From Nevskia sp. (lineage in GTDB: Bacteria; Pseudomonadota; Gammaproteobacteria; Nevskiales; Nevskiaceae): a stretch of DNA of 64,000 nt. Location of the stretch: contig NZ_JAKFUM010000002.1 in NCBI RefSeq assembly GCF_021732705.1, positions 1 to 64,000 on the forward strand. The letters are read 5' to 3'. Positions 26,445-34,900 of this stretch are shown piece after piece. A program made the translations under genes and the position numbers. Under the pieces are notes generated by a model. That model saw only the letters and a list, made by a program, of their open reading frames with translations. It made no database searches and was not told the DNA's origin. Numbering within the stretch: the stretch's first letter is position 1; each line of letters begins with the position of its first letter.

Positions 26445-29150
26445 ATGCCCATGACCGCAGAAAGCAACCGCAGCAATAGCCTGTCCCCGGCCGGGCTTCC
26501 GGACATCGATCCGCTCGAGACGCGCGAATGGCTGGAATCGCTCGACGCCGTGCTGGCCGGCGCCGGCAGCGAGCGGGCGCAGTTCCTGATCCAGCGACTG
26601 GAGGCGCGCCTGCGCGACCGCGGCAGCGTGGCGCTCGCGCAACCGTATTCGGCCTATCGCAACAGCATTCCGCTGGACCAGCAGGGCGCCTACCCCGGCG
26701 ATCTCGCGATCGAGGAGCGGATCACCGCCATCCTGCGCTGGAACGCGCTGGCCATGGTGATGCGGGCCAATGCCGCGTACGGCGATCTCGGCGGCCACAT
26801 CGCGTCCTATGCCTCGGCCGCGGAAATCTTCGAAGCCGGCTTCAATCACTTCTTCGACGCGCGCGATCTGGTCTATTTCCAGCCGCATTCGGCGCCCGGC
26901 GTCTATGCCCGCGCGTTCCTCGAAGGTCGCCTGAGCGAATCGCAGCTCGCGCACTATCGGCAGGAACTCGCCGGCGGCGGGCTCTGCTCGTATCCGCACC
27001 CATGGCTGATGCCGGACTTCTGGCAGTTTCCGACCGGCTCGATGGGTCTGGGCCCGATCAGTGCGGTCTATCAGGCGCGCTTCCTGCGCTATCTGTGCGA
27101 CCGCAAACTCAGCGGCGCGAACGACGATGTCGAGGGCCGTCACGGCGAGCGTCATGTCTGGGGCGTGTTCGGCGACGGCGAGATGGACGAGCCGGAGTCG
27201 ATCGCCGGGCTGACCCTGGCCGCGCGCGAAAAGCTCGACAACCTGACCTTCATCGTCAACTGCAACCTGCAGCGTCTCGATGGCCCGGTGCGCGGCAACG
27301 GTCAGGTCATCCAGGAGTTCGAGGCGCTGTTCACCGGCGCCGGCTGGAACGTGATCAAGGTGCTGTGGGGATCGGACTGGGATGCGCTGTTCGCGCGCGA
27401 TGCCGAGCACACCTTGCTGCGCATCTTCGCCAACACGCCAGACGGCGAATACCAGACGCTGGGCGCGAAGGACGGCGCCTACAACCTCGCGAACTTCTTC
27501 CAGCGCGACCCGGCGCTGGCGCGGCTGGTTGCCCACATGAGCGATGCCGAGATCGATGCCCTGAAGCGCGGCGGTCATGACCTGCGCAAGCTGCACGCCG
27601 CATTCGCCGCGGCCAAGGCGCACAAGGGCCGGCCGACCGTGATCCTGGCCAAGACCAAGAAGGGCTACGGCATGGGTAGCGCCGGCGAGTCGCGGATGAC
27701 GTCGCATCAGGCCAAGAAGCTCGATGTCGAAGGCCTGAAGGTGTTTCGCGACCGCTTCCATCTTCCACTGTCGGATGACGATTGCGCCGCCCTGCGCTTC
27801 TATCGGCCGGCCGACGACAGCGTCGAACTGCGCTACCTGCGGGCCCGGCGCGAGGCGCTCGGCGGCTATCTGCCGTCGCGTCGCCCGGTCGCCGAGCCGG
27901 TCGCGGTGCCACCGCTGGCCAGGTACGCCGAGTTCGCGCTGCGTTCGGACGGCAAGGAGATGTCGACGACGATGGCCGCCGTGCGCATGCTCGGCGGCCT
28001 GCTGAAGGACAAGGGCTTGGGGCCGCGCATCGTGCCGATCGTCGCCGACGAGGCGCGCACCTTCGGCATGGCCAACCTGTTCCGGCAGGTCGGCATCTAC
28101 TCGCCGGTCGGTCAGCTGTACGAGCCGGAAGATGCGTCGTCGATGCTGTCGTACCGCGAAGCCATCGACGGTCAACTGCTGGAAGAAGGCATCAACGAAG
28201 CGGGCGCCCTCGCCTCGTGGACGGCGGCCGCCACCTCGTACAGCGTCAACGGTCTGGCGATGCTGCCGGTCTACATCTACTACTCGATGTTCGGCTTCCA
28301 GCGCGTTGGCGACCTGATCTGGGCCGCGGCCGATCAGCGCGCCCGCGGCTTCCTGCTCGGGGCGACGGCCGGCCGCACGACCCTGGGCGGCGAGGGCCTG
28401 CAGCATCAGGACGGCAGCAGCCACGTGATCGCCGCCACCGTTCCGAACTGCCGCGCCTACGATCCGGCCTTCGCCTGCGAACTGGCCGTGATCATGGACC
28501 ACGGCGCACGGCAGATGATGGAACGGCAGGTCGACGAGTTCTATTACCTGACCGTGATGAACGAGAACTACGCCCAGCCGTCGCTGCCGGCCGGCGTCGA
28601 AGCCGACATCATCAAGGGCATGTATCGCTACGGCGGCCATCTCGTGTCTGGCGCGAAAACCGTGGTTCGACTGCTCGGCTCGGGCACCATCCTGCGCGAG
28701 GTCATCGCGGCAGCGGACCTGCTGGCGAACGACTGGGGCATCGCATCGCAGGTCTACAGCGTCACCAGCTTCAGCGAGCTCGCGCGAGATGCCGCCGATG
28801 CCGCGCGCTGGAATCGCCTGCATCCCGATCAGCCGGCACGCATCAGCCATGTCGCGCAGCAACTGGCAGGAGCCAGCCTGACGATCGCGGCGAGCGACTA
28901 CGTTCGTGCCTATCCGCAACTGATCGCGCCGTATGTCGACGGCCGCTACCTCACGCTGGGCACCGATGGCTTCGGCCGCAGTGACACGCGTGCCGCGCTG
29001 CGCCGCTTCTTCGAGGTCGATGCCCGCTCGATCGTCGTCGCCACGCTCGATGCCCTCGCGCGCAGCGGTGACTTGGACGCCGCGCGTGTGACCGACGCGA
29101 TCGGCCGCTACGGCATCGACACGACAGCGTCAGCGCCGTGGACGCGCTGA
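26445..29150 (+). CDS. aceE: Pyruvate dehydrogenase E1 component, homodimeric type
   Basis: This thiamine-diphosphate enzyme decarboxylates pyruvate and transfers the acetyl group to lipoyl-E2 in the pyruvate dehydrogenase complex. The 901-residue protein has the standard AceE layout: an N-terminal E2-binding region, DLGGHIASYASAAEIFE, FFDARDLVYFQPHSAPGVYAR (active-site histidine), the ThDP motif GDGEMDEPESIAGL (from about residue 243) ending in LQRLDGPVRGNG, and a C-terminal domain with DGSSHVIAAT and the ASQVYSVTSFSELARD region. The start may be either of two ATGs two codons apart. Notably, aceF and lpd do not follow. This is either a solitary second E1 or the cell's main E1 with its partners elsewhere. 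Confidence 0.92.
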   Translation: MPMTAESNRSNSLSPAGLPDIDPLETREWLESLDAVLAGAGSERAQFLIQRLEARLRDRGSVALAQPYSAYRNSIPLDQQGAYPGDLAIEERITAILRWNALAMVMRANAAYGDLGGHIASYASAAEIFEAGFNHFFDARDLVYFQPHSAPGVYARAFLEGRLSESQLAHYRQELAGGGLCSYPHPWLMPDFWQFPTGSMGLGPISAVYQARFLRYLCDRKLSGANDDVEGRHGERHVWGVFGDGEMDEPESIAGLTLAAREKLDNLTFIVNCNLQRLDGPVRGNGQVIQEFEALFTGAGWNVIKVLWGSDWDALFARDAEHTLLRIFANTPDGEYQTLGAKDGAYNLANFFQRDPALARLVAHMSDAEIDALKRGGHDLRKLHAAFAAAKAHKGRPTVILAKTKKGYGMGSAGESRMTSHQAKKLDVEGLKVFRDRFHLPLSDDDCAALRFYRPADDSVELRYLRARREALGGYLPSRRPVAEPVAVPPLARYAEFALRSDGKEMSTTMAAVRMLGGLLKDKGLGPRIVPIVADEARTFGMANLFRQVGIYSPVGQLYEPEDASSMLSYREAIDGQLLEEGINEAGALASWTAAATSYSVNGLAMLPVYIYYSMFGFQRVGDLIWAAADQRARGFLLGATAGRTTLGGEGLQHQDGSSHVIAATVPNCRAYDPAFACELAVIMDHGARQMMERQVDEFYYLTVMNENYAQPSLPAGVEADIIKGMYRYGGHLVSGAKTVVRLLGSGTILREVIAAADLLANDWGIASQVYSVTSFSELARDAADAARWNRLHPDQPARISHVAQQLAGASLTIAASDYVRAYPQLIAPYVDGRYLTLGTDGFGRSDTRAALRRFFEVDARSIVVATLDALARSGDLDAARVTDAIGRYGIDTTASAPWTR

Positions 29151-29300
29151 GCTGATCTCGCCAACGGCGGCGGGCAACCGGCGGCAACTTGCGGAACCGA
29201 CGGGCTCGATCCGATTCGCGGCTGGATCAGGCAGTACCAGCAAGGCCGCCGCTCTGTCAACGTGCTCGCGCCGGAGCCGATCCAGATGTCGCGTCGGGCG

Positions 29301-31286
29301 TCAGTCCGCGGTGAACCCGTTGACCAAGTGGGTGCTGTCGCAGAACGGCTTGTTGCGCGATCCACCGCAGCGGCAGAGCCGTGTCTCGGTGACGCGCGCC
29401 ACCGTCCGGCCGGTGCCTGCGCAGATTTCCAGATTGCCGCAGACCGCCAGCGGTCCATTCGGTTCGGGATCGACCGCGAGCACCCCGTCGCGAATGGCCA
29501 GCGCAGTGGCATCCACGGTCGCGGGTTCGCCGCTGGCGACGAAGGCACCGACATGCGATCCATCGCAGAACGGCTTGTTCGACGAGCGTCCGCAGCGGCA
29601 CAGCGTGGCGCGGTAGCCGATCGCGGCTCCGTGCAGCGCGATCGGCGCGCGCACCGCCAGCGGTCCGTTCTCGCGAACATGCAGCGTATTCACCCGTGGC
29701 GGCGCCTCCTGCGGGCCACCGTCGTGCCGCTGATAGCGGATCGCCCCGGACGGGCAGTTCTCGGCGACCGACACCAGCGTCTCGGGACGCGTTTCATCGG
29801 GCTTGATCCAGGTACCCGGCGTGTTCGCGAGGAAGACCTGCGGCAGGTTCAGCACGCAGTGCCGTGAATGGATGCAGCGCTTGCCGTCGAACGCGATGTC
29901 GATCGCCGTGCCCGACGCCCGCTCGATCCCGTCCGACGCGATTGCCGCGGCCGACGACGCCATCGGATCGGCCGCCGCCGGGCCGGACGCCGTCGCCGAA
30001 GCGGCGGGCAGCGCCGGCGAGGACATGGCCGCCGGCGGCGGCGCCGCGCTGCCGATGCCGATCTCCGCCAGAAGCGCATGAGCGGCCTCCAGCGCCTCGC
30101 CTGCCGCGATCAGCGCGTGATCCTCGGCGGAGAGACGCCGGACGGCTTCCAGCAACTGCCGGTTGCGCTCACCGAGCACTGCCCGTTCGATCGTTCCGCC
30201 CTGCAGCGGTGACAGCGCCCGGATCGTCGCGAAGCTGACGCCGGCCGTGCAGCCGGGCGCGGATTCGCTGGCCGGCAGCTGGCTCAGTCGACTGCCAATC
30301 TGTGCCAGCGCGCGCATCATCAGCACGCCGGATTTCAGCAGCGCGCGCTTGTCGACCGCCGGCCGCTGCGGCACGGCCCAGGCCTGCAGCAGCAGGCGCA
30401 ACATCTGCACGTAGCTGGCGTTCGCCAGATCGATCAGGCTGGCTGCCGGCTCGGCCGTGATGTGCAGGCGACCCGTCGCGACGATCGGCGGCCGCATCAG
30501 CGGGTTGCGCGCCGCACGACGCGCCGGCGCGAACGAAGGCCTTGCTTCCAGCAGCGCTTGATACTCGCGGCGGATGGTCTGGAACCGTGCGAAATGCGAG
30601 TCGCCGCTGGTCACCGAACCCTCACCCTGCACCACGATCGTGTCCAGTGCCGCCAGCGCGCTGTCGAGACAGGCCACGGCCACGAGACCGGGCAGCGCTG
30701 TATCGGTCGGTCGTACCTGCAGCGAACGATCGCCACAGAACAGCACGTCCGCGCCAAGGGTGCCGGACAGGTAGCGCAGCCCCTCGCCGATCGCGGCGTA
30801 CAGTTCGCCGACCGTGGCGTAGTCACCCCCGAACGGCATCAGTCGCGAGCGATCGACCCGGCGACGATAGCTCGATGCGGTGAAGCCCTGACCATCGGAC
30901 AGCGCGGACGCCACCGGTCGTTCGAGATAGATGAAGTGATCGAGCGTGTCGAGATCGAACGGGGCCAGCTCGATCACGACGCCCGCCGGGTACATGCCCG
31001 GGCTCACCGGAAAGTTGGGTCGACCGAAATGCGGCGTGCCGCCCAGTGCGGCGGTGAGATTCGCAACCAGTGTCAGGTGCGTCATCTCCTCGAGCGCGAC
31101 ACCGAGGATCACCCGACGCCACTTTCGGACGGCGACGAGTTCGGCGTCGGACAGTTCCTCGTCGGTCGAGTCCTTCAGGCTGAACATCGCGTACAGATAG
31201 CAGCACATCAGGTTGTGCTCGATCTCGGCCGCCTCGCCGAGGGCGGCCATCAGCTGTTCGCGCGATTCGATCTGGACAATGCTCAT
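29301..31286 (-). CDS. Ferritin-like / 4Fe-4S / double-CDGSH fusion protein
   Basis: The 661-residue protein joins several iron modules. Residues 1 to about 225 form a ferritin-like four-helix domain of the iminophenyl-pyruvate dimer synthase (VioB-like) type, with EIEHN and ALEEMTHL as likely di-iron ligands. A helical region follows, then an alanine/proline-rich linker (about 425-460). Next comes a divergent single-cluster ferredoxin domain (about 464-518, cysteines 471, 477 and 511 in CPSGAI). Two CDGSH-type 2Fe-2S domains complete it: CRCGRSSNKPFCDGSH at 563 and CRCGGSRNKPFCDSTH at 638. It is probably a cytoplasmic redox or iron-sensing enzyme. It lies 24 bases after the response-regulator gene and so appears to be the last gene of the RND/two-component operon. 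Confidence 0.8.
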   Translation of the reverse strand: MSIVQIESREQLMAALGEAAEIEHNLMCCYLYAMFSLKDSTDEELSDAELVAVRKWRRVILGVALEEMTHLTLVANLTAALGGTPHFGRPNFPVSPGMYPAGVVIELAPFDLDTLDHFIYLERPVASALSDGQGFTASSYRRRVDRSRLMPFGGDYATVGELYAAIGEGLRYLSGTLGADVLFCGDRSLQVRPTDTALPGLVAVACLDSALAALDTIVVQGEGSVTSGDSHFARFQTIRREYQALLEARPSFAPARRAARNPLMRPPIVATGRLHITAEPAASLIDLANASYVQMLRLLLQAWAVPQRPAVDKRALLKSGVLMMRALAQIGSRLSQLPASESAPGCTAGVSFATIRALSPLQGGTIERAVLGERNRQLLEAVRRLSAEDHALIAAGEALEAAHALLAEIGIGSAAPPPAAMSSPALPAASATASGPAAADPMASSAAAIASDGIERASGTAIDIAFDGKRCIHSRHCVLNLPQVFLANTPGTWIKPDETRPETLVSVAENCPSGAIRYQRHDGGPQEAPPRVNTLHVRENGPLAVRAPIALHGAAIGYRATLCRCGRSSNKPFCDGSHVGAFVASGEPATVDATALAIRDGVLAVDPEPNGPLAVCGNLEICAGTGRTVARVTETRLCRCGGSRNKPFCDSTHLVNGFTAD

Positions 31287-31310
31287 GGCGGGTGCCGGTC
31301 TCGTCTTCCG

Positions 31311-31946
31311 TTACAGGTGTATCAAGCCGCGCTGATGGGCTATGGCCACCGCTTCGGTCCGACTGATTGCATCGAGCTTGGTCAGGATGCTCTTGACGTG
31401 CGTTTTCGCCGTGCCCTCGGTGATGTTCAGACGCCGCGCGATGTCCTTGTTGCTGCGGCCCTGCGACAACTGCACCAGCACTTCGATCTCGCGATGGGTC
31501 AGGCTTGGCCGCGCCATGCGCTGAAGGGCCTTGGCCGCCACCGAGTGCGAGGTGTACTGACCTCCGTCGGCCACCGCACGGATCGCGCTGAGAATTTCCT
31601 GTCGTGGCGCATCCTTCAGCAGATAGCCGCGGGCGCCGGCTCTGAGACACTGGAAAATGTCCTCGTCGCCGTCGTACGTGGTCATGATCAAGATGCGGAT
31701 TTCGGGATAGCGCGCGATCAGCCGCTGCACCACGGTCAGGCCATCGGCCTTCGGCATGCGCAGGTCGAGCACGACGACATCCGGCTGCTTCTCCTCGAAC
31801 AGGGCGATGGCCGTTTCGCCATCGCCGGCTTCGGCGATCACGGTCAGATCGCTCTGCAGGTTGATGATCGCAGCGAGCCCATCCCGGACGATCGGGTGAT
31901 CATCGGCCAGCAGCACGGTGGTCTTGCGGGCGGTGGGCGCCGTCAT
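31311..31946 (-). CDS. NarL/LuxR-family response regulator
   Basis: This 211-residue transcription factor has an N-terminal receiver domain (DDHPIVRDG acidic pocket, phospho-accepting aspartate 61 in VVVLDLRMP, TTYDG and the lysine in GYLLKDAP). Its C-terminal LuxR-type helix-turn-helix is SLTHREIEVLVQLSQGRSNKDIARRLNITEGTAKTHVKSIL. The first four bases overlap the stop of the upstream histidine kinase gene (ATGA), so the pair is coupled and almost certainly cognate. The likely target is its own operon, including the RND pump. Confidence 0.93.
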   Translation of the reverse strand: MTAPTARKTTVLLADDHPIVRDGLAAIINLQSDLTVIAEAGDGETAIALFEEKQPDVVVLDLRMPKADGLTVVQRLIARYPEIRILIMTTYDGDEDIFQCLRAGARGYLLKDAPRQEILSAIRAVADGGQYTSHSVAAKALQRMARPSLTHREIEVLVQLSQGRSNKDIARRLNITEGTAKTHVKSILTKLDAISRTEAVAIAHQRGLIHL

Positions 31947-34900
31947 GTCGAGGCCTCGGCTTGATCGGCAGCGATGCGGACAGAGATGCGGGTGCCCTGC
32001 CCGGTCCGGCTATCGATGTCCAGCCGTCCACCGATCGCCCGCGCCCGTTCGCGCATGTTGTCGAGCCCGAAACCCTGATGCGCGTACAGCGTCGGAATCT
32101 CGGCCATGCCCTGACCATCGTCATCCACCTGCAGCACGACGTCATCGGCCTCGCGCATCAGGCTGATGACGATGCGACTCGGCCGACCATGCCGCTGGGC
32201 GTTGCTGACGGCTTCCGTCGCGATGCGGAACAGTTCGTGTTCGATGGCCGGCCGCAGCCGGATCGCGGCAATCGGCTGGCTCAGCACGCAGCGGATGCGG
32301 CCGGGCACGGCCGAGCGATCCGCCAGTTGCTGCAAGGCGCTCTGCAGCCCCCCGACCTTGCTCTGGAATGGCTGCAGCGCCATCACCGAGCGCCTCGCTT
32401 CGGCCAGCCCGAACCGCGCAAGGTCCTTGATCTTGTCGACGAAGCCGCCGATGTCCGGCGACAGATTGCCGGATAGCGTCTCTTCCATCGCCTCGATCTG
32501 CATCAGCAGCCCGGTGAAATTCTGGGCGAGGCCATCGTGAATCTCGCGGCCGATGCGGTTGCGCTCCGCCAGCACGGCGGACTGCCGGCCTTCGCTCGCC
32601 GAACGCTCGGACAGCTCGCGCAGGCGCAAGGCCAGCGTCGCCTGATGCGCCAGCGCCTGCACCAGCTGCAGCTGCTCCTCGCCGAAATTGCAGGCATCCG
32701 TGAACCGCGCGGTGAAGGTGCCGATCACCTCGTCGCCCAGAATCAGCGGCACCCCCAGCAGCCCGCGCACGCCGAGCTTCTCGAAGAACGCGCGCAGCTG
32801 GCCGCCGTGATCCGGCATCTGGTCGAGATCGTAGACCACCGGTCGGCGCAGACGCACATGCTCCTTCCAGCGCAGGTCCCGGCCTGCCGGCCATTCGCGG
32901 GAGACCGGATCATCGCTGTCGGCATCGACGATGCGCCCGTCGCCGTAGATCAGATGCACCGCGAAGCGCGCGTGATGGACCGGTTCCGCGGCATCGACCG
33001 ACCGGGCCGCGGAGTCGGTGACGTCGACCCCGTCGGCAGTGCCCGGTACGCGCAGCCACAGCGCGGCAGAACGCGCGCCGAGGCGCTCGGAAAGCACCAT
33101 CAGGACCCGTCCCAGGGCCTGCTCGACCCGCGTTTCGGTCGCCAGCACATCGAGCGTCTGCTGCAGCGTGTGATTCGCGCCGGTGAGTTCCTGAAGCCGC
33201 AGGCGCGCAGCACTCTCGCGCTCTCGGCGGACCACGTCGATCAGGCGCTCGCGATGCATCGCCGACGCCACCACGCGCGCCGCCGTCGACAGGGCATCGA
33301 TCTCGTGAAGCCGATAGGGCCGGCGACGCTCGCAATCGTCGAACGAGACGAAGCCCTGGTAGTGCCCGTCGACCAGGATCGGCAGGATCGCCGACGTCTG
33401 GTTCTGCAGGCGCTCGAAGTAGCGCTGCGTCGCCGCTGGCAGTTCGCCCGCGATCAGCCAGACCGGCTCGCCGCCGCGGATGCGCTGCAGGTGGTCGCCC
33501 AGCCAGTGCGATGGCAGTTCCCGATGCATCTGGCTGCCCAGCCGATCGATCAATGCTTCACCGACCCATTCGGCATGCACCCGATGCGTCGAACCGCCAT
33601 CGCCGCACGCCTCGTGCAGCATCAGCTGGGTGCGACTCCAGCCGCCGGCTTTGCCCAGACGCTCGAGCGCAAGCGGCAGGGCGCTCGACAGATCGGCGGA
33701 TTCCAGCAGCAGGCGGCTGGCTTCCGCAGCAGCGCCGAGCAACACCTCGCGATCGAGCAAGGCACGATTCGCCGCTTCCAGCGCCCGCGATCGTTCGTAC
33801 GCCGCGAGGGCCTGCTGTTCGATGATGGCGCTGCGTCGGGCATCCTCCGCCAGCTGGGCGATTTGCAGGGCGATCGACGCATGCTGCGCCATCACTCTGG
33901 CGTGCTCCAGCTTGAACGTGCCGGGCCAGTCGAGGCGGGTGAAGCACAGCCCGAACAAGCCGACCAGACGGCCGCCGACGATCAGCGGAATGTCGATCAC
34001 GCGCTGGTGTCCGCGCGCGCGATGCCACGCGATGCTGATCGGCCACGGGTGTCCTTCGAGATCGGCTTCGACCTCGAAGGACACCAGATCCTCCCGCCGC
34101 AGCCGCTCGACCCACGGTGCCGAGATGGCCTGCGGCACCGGCTCCCGCCACAGGGCCATCGCCGGATCGTGTTCGATCGAATCGTCCCGGTCATCGGTCA
34201 CCGAGTACGCCATCCGCAGGTCCCCGGTGGCGTCGTCGTAGGTGAAGATCGCGGCCGATCGCGCACCGACGATGGAGTTGGCTTCACGCAGCAGCGCGCG
34301 CAGGAAATCCGGCACGTTGTGCAGGCCGACGAGGTTCAGGGTCGATCGTCGCAACACGTGATTGGCGCGCGTCAGCTGCTGCGCCTGTTCGCGCGCGGCC
34401 TGCTCGCGCTCCTGCGTGATCGCGGCCGACTTGGCCTCGTCGCCCAGACGCAGCAGTTCCAGGGATACCGTGATCTGGTCAGCGAGCAGCCGCAGCAGCC
34501 CGTGCGGCCGCTGCACCGGGGCGTCGCGGCTGGCAAACGCGAGGCCGAGCCACCCGAGCAGACGCTGATCGGCGCGCAGCGGTATCAGCCGCAGACCCTG
34601 CAGCCCGTGCTCGCGATTGAAGCGCACGAACCGCGGCCACAGGCGGATGGCCGCGTTGGGCACCTCGACGCTGTCGATGCCATCGACCATCAGCGCGTCG
34701 AGCAGGCGCCGTGCCTCAGCGGCGACCAGCGACACGGCATCGAGGCCGCGATGGCGCTGCTCGGCATGCGGAATGCGCCCCTGAGGGCCCATCAGCACCG
34801 GCAGGTAGGCGGTTTCACCATCGATCAGCGCGATCGCGCCGCTTTGCGCGCCGGCGAGCGGCAGCGTCGCGGCGAGCATGCGTTCGAGAAAGCCATCGAT

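Noticed and set aside
25890-28919. 1009-codon open frame antisense to aceE
   Set aside because: It mirrors a well-supported aceE gene, is rich in arginine, glutamine and alanine, and has no domain. GC-rich coding DNA commonly leaves such antisense frames open.
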